In this document: in pieces, positions 45,265 through 53,669 of the stretch
How positions within the stretch are numbered: the stretch's first letter is position 1
Layout of the letters: every line of letters begins with the position of its first letter
Assembly: GCA_004321925.1 (NCBI GenBank)
Contig: SCQH01000041.1
Coordinates: 1 to 62,381 of the forward strand
Direction: 5' to 3'
DNA from: Nitrospirota bacterium
GTDB taxonomy: Bacteria; Nitrospirota; Thermodesulfovibrionia; Thermodesulfovibrionales; UBA6898
Length of the DNA: 62,381 nt
The notes under the pieces: model-generated
The model's database searches: none
Told to the model about the DNA's origin: nothing
Seen by the model: the letters and a program-made list of their open reading frames with translations, nothing else
Made by a program: the position numbers and the translations under genes

Positions 45265-48200
45265 ATGAAGTTTATTAATACACTTACCGGCAAGTACATC
45301 ATCGTCAGTCTCGTCATCCTGTCAATTCTGAGCGCCTTCATCTCCGCAAGCGTCACGTTCACCCGTCACATGGCGGGCGAGGCAGCGACGATCAATTCCG
45401 CGGGGCACCTCCGGTTCCGGTCCTATCAGATGGCCTGGCTTGCGCAGAGATATGCTGAGGAGGCATTTTCGCCGGAGATGAGGGCGCAGTCACAGGCGGA
45501 CCTCGGCTTTCAGATACAGCAATACGACAAGCTCATCCAGGAGCTCACGACCGGCAGCGCTGAGGTCAACACCAAGCCGATCAAGCATTATGCCGAGACA
45601 GTGCCGCTGCTTGAAAAGATCAGGGCAGAATGGGAACGAGACCTCAAACCGCCGCTCCAAAAGATATCCGTCCTCCCGGCAAATGCACAGGAAGCAAAGG
45701 TGCGGGCCCTACTTACCTCCTATGACGCCCGGATCCCGGGCTTTGTGGATAATGTGAACAGGTTTGTAAAAGCGCTCGAGCTCCATTATGACGGGGAACT
45801 GCGGCAATTCGTTCTGCAGAGGTTTCTGATCCTCGTTGTTTTTACGACCGCTGCGCTGTTAATCGTCCTCTATGTCCGGAAGAAGATCGTACTCCCCATG
45901 AAGCTGCTGACGCGCAGCGCCACGCAGCTTCAGAGCGGGGACTTCGATGTCCAGGCGCCTGCCCTGAGCAGCGACGAACTCGGGACTCTGGGCCGGGTGT
46001 TCAACGAAATGGCCGGCAGTCTGAAGACGCTGTTTGCCGAGAAGTCAAGGAAGCTGCGGGAGTTTGAAGCCCTGAATACGATCTCCCACGCCGCGAGCGA
46101 GTCCCTTAGTGTGGACATCATGGCCGGAAAGATCATGGATGCGATACTGGGCCTTGAACCGCTGGCCCTGGAGAAAAAGGGCGCCATCTTCATCAATGAT
46201 AAAGACAAGAAAATGCTGAGGCTCGTTGCATCGAGAAATTTCAGTCTTGAACAGGTCTCCGGGTGCGGCGTCGTCCCCCATGGGGAGTGTCTCTGCGGCA
46301 TCGCGGCGGAACAAGGCAAGGTCCTTCTGTCCGACAGCAATGTCCTCGATGCGCGGCATACGAAAGTCTATCCCGGCGCAAAAGAGCACGGTCATATCAT
46401 CCTGCCGCTCAGGTCCCGGGGCAAGATGATCGGCATCCTCTGCCTCTACCTTCCCGAGGGCGTGATGCCGTCTGATGAGGATACGCGTCTCTATGAATCG
46501 ATTGCCGATATCATTGCCGTCGCCCTCCAGAACGCGATCAACCACCGGCAGGTGGCCATGCTCGCCCAGTCGCTCGACAGCAGCGGCGACGTGATAGGCA
46601 TTACCGACACCGAGGGCAGGATGATCCACGTAAACCCGGAGGCGACAAGGGAACTCGGCTACTCCGTGGCTGAGTTGATCGGGCAGCCTGTTTCTCTGAT
46701 GCAGTCGCCCAATAATCCTCCGGGGCTTGGAGAGGAAATCTTTAGAAAGTCGCTCGAAGGCGGATGGCTGGGCGAGGTCATCAATAGAAGAAAGGACGGC
46801 ACTGAATATCCGGTTTTGCTTACTACCTCGCCGGTAAGAGATGCTGAAGGACAGATAATCGCCCTGGTGGGAATCGCCAGGGACATATCGATTCTCAAAC
46901 AGGCGGATGCTGCACTGCGCGTGTCAGAGGAAAAATACCGAAATCTTGTGCAAGAGATCAACGACGGTCTTTTTGAGATGGATGAGCGGGGGGCCTTCAC
47001 ATTTGTCAACAACGCCCTCGCGCGCATTCACGGATATGAAAAGCCGGACGACCTTATCGGCAAAAACTTCATTGAATTGACGCCTCCCGAGCGCCGCGAG
47101 GCCCTTCTTCAGGATTTCAGGAAGAATATCGAAAACGGTCAGGCGCCGGGCATATTGGATATCCCCATTGAGAGGCCGGACGGGAGCAGGGGCTATATCC
47201 AGGTCCATCCTGCGAATGTTGTCGAAAACGGCAGGCTCATCGGGACGCGGGGGATCGTTCGGGACATCACGGAGCAGAAGAAAACTGACGAGGCGTTGCG
47301 AAAGTATGAATACATCGTTTCTTCATCCAGCGACCACCTGTCATTTCTTGACAGGGATTTTGTCTATCAGGCAGTGAATGCAAAGTATCTTGACGCTTTC
47401 GGCAGGAGGAGGGAGGAGATCGTCGGTCACGGCGTGTCGGAGCTTCTGGGTGTGGAGACATTCGATCGGATGATCAAGCCAAATCTGGAGCGTTGCCTTG
47501 CAGGGGAAACAGTCCGGTACCAGGCCTGGTTCGATTTTCCCCGGACCGGCCGTCGCTACATGGATGCGATCTATTCTCCCTATCGGCATCATGAAGGCGG
47601 GGTCAGCGGCATCGTCGTGAGCTCCCGCGACATCACCGACCAGAAAAAGAGCGAGGATTTGCTCAGAAGGAGTGAAAGCAGCCTGATAAACGCCCAGCGC
47701 ATTGCGCACATGGGCAACTGGGAATGGGACATTGCCAAGAACGAGGCCTATTGCTCCGAGCAAATAGACCGTATATTCGGGTTCAAGCCCGGGGAGTTTG
47801 GCAGGAATTATGAAGCGCTCATGAAGACGGTTCACCCCGATGACCGTGAGATGGTCGAGCAGGCAATGCGCGAAGCTGTTCAGGGAATACGCCCCTTGAA
47901 TCTCGACCGCCGCGCGCTCCTGCCGGACGGCCGCGTACGCGTCTTGCACGAGGAAGGGGAGGTTATTTTTGATGCAGATGGGAAGCCGGTGAGGTTGGTC
48001 GGGACGACCCAGGATATCACGGAGCGAAAGAAGGCAGAGGAGGAACTGGGTGAGCGTGTGAATCATGCAAACCTGGAGGCGGAGGTCGGTTTTGCGCTGA
48101 CACGGGGAGATGATTTTCGCGCAATGTTACAGCGGTGCACTGAATCCATTGTGCGTCATACAGGGGCGGCCTTTGCCCGCATCTGGACATTGAACGAAGC

Positions 48201-49833
48201 CACAGAGACTCTTGAGCTTCAGGCAAGCGCAGGCATGTATTCTCATATAGACGGCGGACACAGCAGGGTACAGGTGGGGAAATTCAAGATAGGGCTGATC
48301 GCACAGGAGCGAAAACCTCATCTGACCAATAATGTTATTGGCGATTCCAGAGTGGGAGACCAGGATTGGGCAAGGCGCGAGGGCATGGTCGCTTTTGCAG
48401 GATATCCGCTTATTGTTGGAGAAAGACTAAATGGCGTTGTGGGGATGTTCGCCAAAAAGGCCTTAAGCCGGAGCACGATGGATGCTTTGGCTTCCATAGC
48501 CGCCGCCATCGCCCTTGGGATTGAACGAAAATACTCGGAAGATGCGCTGAAGAAATATACCTCTGAACTGCTTGCGCTCGCAGAAGCGTCCAATGTAATT
48601 ATTGCTTCCACGGAGAACATCTATGAGACGGTCTGTCATGTTGCTGTCGTAAAATTCGGACTTGAGTCCGTCTGGCTTGGTCTGATTGAAAAAGACGGCG
48701 GTATAAAGATTGTCTCCGGGACAGATCCTGAAGATAGCTGTCTTTCGGATCTAAGGACCGGAACAGACCGTCTGATGTATGAAACATGTCCGATAGTAAT
48801 TTCAATAAAGACAAAAGCGCCGCAAACGATAAATAATCTGCTCAAAGACCCATGTCCGGGCCCATGTGGAGGCAGAAGGGCTTTAAACAGGGGCTACAAA
48901 TCATTAATGGTCGCGCCCTTGATCAATGCAAGCGCGGAACAGACCGGAATAATGGGCTTTTACAGCAAGACTGCCGGCTTCTTCACGTCAGAAAAGAATA
49001 AGCTGCTTACGGTCTATTCAAACCAGGTCTCAGGTCTGCTGGAAAACAGGCACCTCATTGAAGGACTCGAAAACAAGGTGAACGACAGAACGCAACAGCT
49101 TGAAATTGTAAGGTTTCAGGCGGAGGAGGCGAACCGGGCCAAGTCCGATTTTCTCGCGAACATGTCGCATGAACTGAGGACGCCGCTCAACGCAATCATC
49201 GGGTTTTCCGATTTGATGAGAAACGGCATGACCGGCCCACTTACTGACGAGCAGGCCGACTTCCTCAACGATATAGCTGTGTCCGGCAAGCACCTCCTCA
49301 GTCTGATCAACGACATCCTCGATCTGTCGAAGGTGGAGGCCGGCAAGATGGAACTTGAGTTGGGTGAGGTCAATGTGGAGGAGCTGATCGAAAAAAGCCT
49401 CTCAATGTTTAAGGAGAAGTCCCTTAAGCATGACATTCAGATCAGACTCGATATAGACGGCACGCTTCAGGGCATGACGGCCGATGAAATCAAGCTGAGA
49501 CAGGTTCTGGTGAACCTGTTAAGCAACGCATTTAAGTACACCCCGGATCACGGAACTGTAACGCTCCGGGTGTGGAGAGAAGGGAAAGATCAGGCAGGGT
49601 TCAGTGTTACCGACACCGGGCCGGGAATTAAAGCGGATGACCTTCCGAAGCTCTTTCAGCCCTTCCAGCAGCTCGAAATGACTATTAGCGCGAAGCGGCC
49701 GGGCACCGGTCTGGGTCTGAATCTCTGCAAAAAGTTCGTAGAGCTGCATGGCGGTAAAATTTGGATTGATACTGAGGAGGGAAAAGGCAGTACGTTTTCC
49801 TTTGTCATTCCTCTGAAGAAAGAAGGTCGCTGA
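45265..49833 (+). CDS. Multidomain sensor kinase with NarX-like P-box, HAMP, GAF, PAS x4, GAF x2
   Basis: Starting at ATG 45265 (a TTG 66 nt upstream would run through the ferredoxin remnant) this is a 1522-residue kinase. A periplasmic helical domain starts GEAATINSAGHLRFRSYQMA, a close P-box match to NarX/NarQ, and it has no heme motif. Next come TM2, HAMP, a GAF with GCGVVPHGECLCG, four PAS domains (DISILK, DITEQK, DITDQK, DITERK ends), two GAFs and HisKA with H1302 in [11 protein letters not shown]. The HATPase has NAFKYTPD, DTGPGI and GTGLGLNL. It lacks a receiver, and the next gene is a stand-alone receiver that overlaps its stop (TGATG). Confidence 0.92.
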   Translation: MKFINTLTGKYIIVSLVILSILSAFISASVTFTRHMAGEAATINSAGHLRFRSYQMAWLAQRYAEEAFSPEMRAQSQADLGFQIQQYDKLIQELTTGSAEVNTKPIKHYAETVPLLEKIRAEWERDLKPPLQKISVLPANAQEAKVRALLTSYDARIPGFVDNVNRFVKALELHYDGELRQFVLQRFLILVVFTTAALLIVLYVRKKIVLPMKLLTRSATQLQSGDFDVQAPALSSDELGTLGRVFNEMAGSLKTLFAEKSRKLREFEALNTISHAASESLSVDIMAGKIMDAILGLEPLALEKKGAIFINDKDKKMLRLVASRNFSLEQVSGCGVVPHGECLCGIAAEQGKVLLSDSNVLDARHTKVYPGAKEHGHIILPLRSRGKMIGILCLYLPEGVMPSDEDTRLYESIADIIAVALQNAINHRQVAMLAQSLDSSGDVIGITDTEGRMIHVNPEATRELGYSVAELIGQPVSLMQSPNNPPGLGEEIFRKSLEGGWLGEVINRRKDGTEYPVLLTTSPVRDAEGQIIALVGIARDISILKQADAALRVSEEKYRNLVQEINDGLFEMDERGAFTFVNNALARIHGYEKPDDLIGKNFIELTPPERREALLQDFRKNIENGQAPGILDIPIERPDGSRGYIQVHPANVVENGRLIGTRGIVRDITEQKKTDEALRKYEYIVSSSSDHLSFLDRDFVYQAVNAKYLDAFGRRREEIVGHGVSELLGVETFDRMIKPNLERCLAGETVRYQAWFDFPRTGRRYMDAIYSPYRHHEGGVSGIVVSSRDITDQKKSEDLLRRSESSLINAQRIAHMGNWEWDIAKNEAYCSEQIDRIFGFKPGEFGRNYEALMKTVHPDDREMVEQAMREAVQGIRPLNLDRRALLPDGRVRVLHEEGEVIFDADGKPVRLVGTTQDITERKKAEEELGERVNHANLEAEVGFALTRGDDFRAMLQRCTESIVRHTGAAFARIWTLNEATETLELQASAGMYSHIDGGHSRVQVGKFKIGLIAQERKPHLTNNVIGDSRVGDQDWARREGMVAFAGYPLIVGERLNGVVGMFAKKALSRSTMDALASIAAAIALGIERKYSEDALKKYTSELLALAEASNVIIASTENIYETVCHVAVVKFGLESVWLGLIEKDGGIKIVSGTDPEDSCLSDLRTGTDRLMYETCPIVISIKTKAPQTINNLLKDPCPGPCGGRRALNRGYKSLMVAPLINASAEQTGIMGFYSKTAGFFTSEKNKLLTVYSNQVSGLLENRHLIEGLENKVNDRTQQLEIVRFQAEEANRAKSDFLANMSHELRTPLNAIIGFSDLMRNGMTGPLTDEQADFLNDIAVSGKHLLSLINDILDLSKVEAGKMELELGEVNVEELIEKSLSMFKEKSLKHDIQIRLDIDGTLQGMTADEIKLRQVLVNLLSNAFKYTPDHGTVTLRVWREGKDQAGFSVTDTGPGIKADDLPKLFQPFQQLEMTISAKRPGTGLGLNLCKKFVELHGGKIWIDTEEGKGSTFSFVIPLKKEGR

Positions 49834-50210
49834 TGACAGAGAGAATACTTATCGTTGAAGACAATGCGATGAACATGAAACTCTTCCGTTTTTTGCTTGT
49901 GACGGCGGGCTTTGAAGTAATCGAGGCGGACGACGGAGAGAGCGGGATGGAACTGGCAAAGATGTATATTCCCGACCTTGTGCTTATGGATATACAGATG
50001 CCGAAGATGGACGGCCTGACAGCCCTGCAGAACCTGAGGGCCGATGGGTCAACAAGGCGCATTCCGGTGATTGCGACGACGTCTTACGCTATGAAGGGCG
50101 ACCGGGAACGGTTTCTGACTGAAGGGTTCACGGATTATATCTCCAAGCCGATTGACAACGACGAGTTTCTGAAAACGGTAAAAACAACGCTGGAAAGGTA
50201 TCATGGATAG
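49833..50210 (+). CDS. Single-domain response regulator (DivK-like)
   Basis: This 125-residue receiver consists of RILIVEDNAMNMKLF, phospho-acceptor Asp in LVLMDIQMP, Thr/Ser in VIATTS and Lys in YISKPID. With no output domain it shuttles phosphate or acts by protein contact. It overlaps the kinase stop and is followed after 24 nt by the REC-HD-GYP gene, so the three probably form one phosphorelay operon. Confidence 0.9.
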   Translation: MTERILIVEDNAMNMKLFRFLLVTAGFEVIEADDGESGMELAKMYIPDLVLMDIQMPKMDGLTALQNLRADGSTRRIPVIATTSYAMKGDRERFLTEGFTDYISKPIDNDEFLKTVKTTLERYHG

Positions 50211-50234
50211 AAACGGGAATAGGAGGGCATTCAT

Positions 50235-51752
50235 ATGGATATAACCAGACCGAAAATATTATGTGTTGACGATGAGCCAGCTAATTTGAAAATTCTTGAG
50301 AAGCTTCTTGTCTCAAACGGCTATGAAGTGCTCAAGGCCAAAGACGGCGAGGAGGCCCTCGACGGGATCGTGAAAAGCATGATAGACCTTGTGCTTCTGG
50401 ATGTGATGATGCCGAAGATCGATGGCTTCGAGGTTTGCCGGAGAATCAAGCGGGACGAACGGCTCAGGAACATACCGGTCATCATGCTGACGGCGCTCTC
50501 CGCCACGTCAGACCGGATCAAGGGCATCGAGGCGGGGGCTGAAGACTTTATCTCAAAGCCTTTTGACCAGGGCGAGGTGCTTGCGCGCATCAGGATGCTT
50601 CTCAAAATGAAGACGCTGAACGACCGGCTCAATCATGCTTATGACGAGATCAACATGATGACGAACTTTGGAGAGGCAAGCATCCAGTCCTTTGATCCGC
50701 TGAATTTCGCTTTTTTCTCAAAGGTGGACGCCGTTGTGGAGCATATCATTCGCAAAGCAGCCGGCACCTTTGATGAGCCGCAGCTGGTCATTGTCGGCGC
50801 GCCGGATGAATGGCAGGCATGGCAATGGCTCCAGTACGAATATGTATCTTCAAAGCTCAATAGTCTGCCGCTGAATCTGGATCTCCGGCAGGGCCTGAAC
50901 ATACCGGCCCGATCGCGGACCGTCTTCTATAATGAGAACGACCGCGACCAGCCGGAATTCCGATGGTTTGTGGAGACCCTCGCTGGCGCTGGGATCGCCG
51001 TTGCCAACATGGCATGCTATCTCAGTAAAGCACTCTGCATTTTTGCGGTGAATTACGGCAGGGACGTCACCCGCCATGACGCCTCGGTCCTGAACAGTTT
51101 TGTGATGCAGACCCTGTTCCTGAAGTCCCTGTCCGGCCAGATACGGGAGACGGAACATGCCTTTGAATATACGGTTTATGCGCTTGCGAGGGCGTCAGAG
51201 GCAAACGACGAGGATACCGGCAACCACATTCTGAGGGTCGGTGAATATTGCAGCGCCATAGCCGCCGGGCTGGGAATGCCGAAGGCTTTTGCTGATGCAA
51301 TCTGTCTTCAGTCAACATTGCATGACGTTGGTAAAATCCATGTCCATCCGGATATTCTTAAAAAACCCGGCAAACTTACACCAGAGGAGTGGGCCGAGAT
51401 GAAAAAGCATACGACTTATGGCGCAACGATCATCGGTGAGCAGCCCAGGCTTGCCATGGCTCAACGCATCTCTCTATCACATCACGAACGCTGGGACGGG
51501 GGCGGCTATCCGAATGGGCTCAAGGGAGAACATATTCCAATTGAAGGAAGGATACTTAATATCGCGGACCAGTACGACGCCTTGCGCAACCGGCGTGCAT
51601 ATAAGCCGGCCTTCGACCATCAGACTACATGCAGGATCATTATCGAAGGCGACGGGAGGACTTTGCCGTCACATTTTGACCCGGATGTTTTGCGGATGTT
51701 TAAGGAGTCCCATGGCCGATTCGAGGAAATATACGAAAAAAGGAAGGATTGA
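50235..51752 (+). CDS. REC-HD-GYP c-di-GMP phosphodiesterase
   Basis: This is a 505-residue protein. Residues 1 to about 125 are a receiver ([46 protein letters not shown]). About 130-310 is an uncharacterised linker domain. About 315-505 is HD-GYP, with H363-D364 in [30 protein letters not shown] (G424-Y425-P426) and [15 protein letters not shown]. It should hydrolyse c-di-GMP when phosphorylated by the neighbouring sensors. AGGAGGGC precedes the ATG. Confidence 0.93.
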   Translation: MDITRPKILCVDDEPANLKILEKLLVSNGYEVLKAKDGEEALDGIVKSMIDLVLLDVMMPKIDGFEVCRRIKRDERLRNIPVIMLTALSATSDRIKGIEAGAEDFISKPFDQGEVLARIRMLLKMKTLNDRLNHAYDEINMMTNFGEASIQSFDPLNFAFFSKVDAVVEHIIRKAAGTFDEPQLVIVGAPDEWQAWQWLQYEYVSSKLNSLPLNLDLRQGLNIPARSRTVFYNENDRDQPEFRWFVETLAGAGIAVANMACYLSKALCIFAVNYGRDVTRHDASVLNSFVMQTLFLKSLSGQIRETEHAFEYTVYALARASEANDEDTGNHILRVGEYCSAIAAGLGMPKAFADAICLQSTLHDVGKIHVHPDILKKPGKLTPEEWAEMKKHTTYGATIIGEQPRLAMAQRISLSHHERWDGGGYPNGLKGEHIPIEGRILNIADQYDALRNRRAYKPAFDHQTTCRIIIEGDGRTLPSHFDPDVLRMFKESHGRFEEIYEKRKD

Positions 51753-51815
51753 GGCACCTGGAGTCTGCCACAGCGATGCTATCTCATCGCCTGGAGAGAA
51801 TTTAATGGAGGACCA

Positions 51816-52502
51816 ATGAAAGTACATGTATTGCAGCATGTCCCGTTCGAAGGACTCGGCAGCATTGCTTCGTGGCTGAAGGACCGGAAGGCGGAGACGA
51901 CTTTCACCCGATTTTACGCCAGTCCCGCTCTCCCGCTATTAGGCGGCCTTGACCTCGTCATCGCGATGGGCGGGCCAATGAGCGTAAATGACGAAACGGC
52001 CCTGCCGTGGCTCCGGCCGGAAAAGCAGTTTGTTCGCGATGCAGTGGCACAGGGCATTCCCGTGCTTGGCGTATGCCTCGGCGCGCAGCTCATCGCCATC
52101 GCCCTCGGTTCTCGGGTCTATCGGAACCCCCAAAAGGAGATCGGGTGGTTCCCGATCGAGCAAACCCACTGTCCAGCTGAGGCATTTCACTTCCCTGAGA
52201 AGTGCATGGTGTTCCACTGGCATGGCGAGACCTTCGACCTTCCTGCCGGAGCTGTTCGTCTGGCGAAAAGCGCGGCATGCGAAAACCAGGCATTTCAGAT
52301 CGGCCGGTACGTCATCGGTCTTCAGTTCCATCTGGAAACGACGCTGGAAAGCGCGACGTCCATTTTAGTCAACTGCGCGGACGAGCTGTCGCCGGGTCCC
52401 TATATTCAAACCGAAGCGACATTGCGCGCAGCACCCCCCGCCGCATACGCGGAGATCAATGCGCTCATGGACAAAGTGCTTTCCTATTTGACGCGCGCAT
52501 AG
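51816..52502 (+). CDS. Class I glutamine amidotransferase (GATase1)
   Basis: This 228-residue stand-alone amidotransferase has GGPMSVNDE, the nucleophile elbow GVCLGAQLIA with the catalytic Cys, and the His/Glu pair in QFHLET. It is GuaA/YfeJ-like. Without an adjacent synthase domain it may act as gamma-glutamyl hydrolase or on an unknown amide. AATGGAGG precedes the ATG. It lies just before the hicAB operator. Confidence 0.88.
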   Translation: MKVHVLQHVPFEGLGSIASWLKDRKAETTFTRFYASPALPLLGGLDLVIAMGGPMSVNDETALPWLRPEKQFVRDAVAQGIPVLGVCLGAQLIAIALGSRVYRNPQKEIGWFPIEQTHCPAEAFHFPEKCMVFHWHGETFDLPAGAVRLAKSAACENQAFQIGRYVIGLQFHLETTLESATSILVNCADELSPGPYIQTEATLRAAPPAAYAEINALMDKVLSYLTRA

Positions 52503-52596
52503 AGCCGCTCGTCGCAATGACAGGAGAGTGGGCATTTTTCACGATTCATCTTTGGGAAAACGAAGTCGGATGCCCCCCCTTTGCGGCCGGGACACT

Positions 52597-52615
52597 AGTA
52601 TCACAATTTGATACT
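52597..52615 (+). promoter_or_regulatory. Probable HicB operator
   Basis: AGTATCA-CAATT-TGATACT is a 7-bp inverted repeat located 8 nt before the hicA ATG. HicB normally represses its own promoter at such sites. There is no Shine-Dalgarno before hicA. Confidence 0.5.
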
Positions 52616-52623
52616 TGTAATAT

Positions 52624-52878
52624 ATGGCTGCTAAGCATCAAAAGACACAGGCCTTGATCTTTGACAACCTGATCAGGTCGGATGTCAATTGGGCAGATAT
52701 TATTGCTTTACTGCAGTACAGAGGAGCTGAAATAAGTGAAGGAAAAGGATCGAGGGTGCGAATTGCCCTCAATGGGATTAGTGCGGTATTTGACCGTCCA
52801 CACCAAGGAAAGGAAACCGACAAGGGCGCGCTTAAGTCAATGCGCCGTTTTCTTGTCGAAGCAGGAGTGAAACCATGA
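52624..52878 (+). CDS. hicA: HicA-family mRNA interferase toxin
   Basis: This 84-residue protein has the double-stranded-RNA-binding-like HicA fold with AEISEGKGSRVRIALNGISA, VFDRPHQGKETDKGALK and RRFLVEAGVKP. This matches the subfamily in which the catalytic His is in RPH. The ORF is intact. Its TGA overlaps the hicB start (ATGA). A degraded copy of the same gene is at about 59453-59560. Confidence 0.88.
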   Translation: MAAKHQKTQALIFDNLIRSDVNWADIIALLQYRGAEISEGKGSRVRIALNGISAVFDRPHQGKETDKGALKSMRRFLVEAGVKP

Positions 52879-53221
52879 TGGAATATAAGGGATACACGGC
52901 AAAGGTGGAATTTGATGATGAGGCTGAGATTTTTCACGGCGAAGTGATTGGCATAAGAGATGTCGTAACCTCCAGGGGAAGACCGCCAGGGAGATTAAGA
53001 AGGTTTTTAAAGAATCAGTGGACGATTATCTTTCCTTCTGCAGTGAGCGAGGCGAGGCCCCGGATAAGCCCTTTACAGGGAAGTTTGTTGTCCGTATTTC
53101 ACCTGAGTTGCACAGAAGAATTTACCTGTCCGCTAAGCTTTCCAATGAAAGTATTAACGCATGGCTGAATGAGAAGCTGGATCGGGTTGTTAATGAAGAA
53201 CTGAAGGAATGTGGTGCATAA
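52875..53221 (+). pseudogene. hicB: HicB-family antitoxin with a -1 frameshift
   Basis: The first frame starts at 52875 with MMEYKGYTAKVEFDDEAEIF and runs to about codon 32. From about 52970 the homologous sequence continues in another frame: KTAREIKKVFKESVDDYLSF, later GKFVVRISPELHRRIYLSAKLS. The rejoined protein would be a complete HicB with its C-terminal ribbon-helix-helix (NESINAWLNEKLDRV). A 1-nt deletion at about 52968-52972 (ACCTCC for an expected ACCTTC/ACATTC context) explains it. A sequencing error cannot be excluded. Confidence 0.8.
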
Positions 53222-53401
53222 TTTTTTGAAAGCGCGGGTCTGGTCACGAGAAAAATGGCAGATCGGACCGAGATGTGAGGGAAAACCCTTTGATTTTCCA
53301 TGTCGTGAAAATGACGTACAAATTATGATAAATAGTGCAAAAATAGAGCAAATCAGGACAAGATAAAGCAAGTAAAATCAAATAGATAGGGCTTTTAATA
53401 G
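53222..53401. other. Gap before the scar, no gene recognised
   Basis: No family match was found. It contains an open 49-codon stretch starting near 53227 with no ribosome site. It is AT-rich and ends directly against the tRNA-derived block at 53402. Confidence 0.35.
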
Positions 53402-53418
53402 CGCTTGGGGTGCGAGTG
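53402..53418 (+). repeat. 17-nt copy of the tRNA-Pro anticodon arm
   Basis: CGCTTGGGGTGCGAGTG is identical to 31475-31491 in tRNA-Pro(GGG), in the same orientation. The preceding TAGCGC is also shared with the tRNA (with a 6-nt deletion between). The remaining arms of the tRNA are absent, so it is not a tRNA gene. Confidence 0.75.
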
Positions 53419-53495
53419 AGGTCGGAAAGGGAACGGGGCTTGGACTTTCGTCGAAAGATCTGTTGGAAAAGGTGAGGGAGATTTTGGACAGATGA
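53419..53495 (+). pseudogene. Histidine kinase-receiver relic
   Basis: In frame from 53419 the sequence encodes [10 protein letters not shown], the G2 box of a HATPase domain, directly joined to SKDLLEKVREILDR-stop, the last helix of a receiver domain. The intervening receiver is deleted. The ending closely resembles the end of the kinase at 53666-56698 ([14 protein letters not shown]). It follows the tRNA-derived block with no gap. Confidence 0.7.
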
Positions 53496-53566
53496 GTGAA
53501 AAGATACTTATTGTTGACGAAAGGGAGGGATTAGGTGTTAATCCAGGAAGACTATTCCAAGAATAA
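53492..53566 (+). pseudogene. Receiver-domain start fragment
   Basis: ATG 53492 overlaps the stop of the kinase relic as ATGA. The sequence MSEKILIVDE is the first strand of a receiver domain, after which it diverges and stops. It has an AAGGTGAGGG ribosome site upstream. Confidence 0.55.
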
Positions 53567-53669
53567 ATTTAACGCAGTTCGTGATCCTATTCTCATTCTG
53601 GATGAAAACATGAGAGTTCTGCTGGCCAATCACAGTTTTATCACTATTTTCAAAGAGAATACACGGTGA
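53535..53669 (+). CDS. 44-residue PAS-domain fragment micro-ORF coupled to the next kinase
   Basis: GTG 53535 follows GGGAGGG (53523-53529) by 5 nt. The product contains FNAVRDPILILDENMRVLLA and NHSFITIFKE, the start of a PAS domain that resembles the first PAS of the kinase immediately downstream. Its TGA overlaps that kinase's GTG start (GTGA). The kinase has no ribosome site of its own, so translation of this fragment probably delivers ribosomes to it. Confidence 0.5.
   Translation: MLIQEDYSKNKFNAVRDPILILDENMRVLLANHSFITIFKENTR

Noticed and set aside
53402-53480. A second tRNA-Pro gene
   Set aside because: Only the anticodon arm is present. Acceptor, D and T arms are missing.
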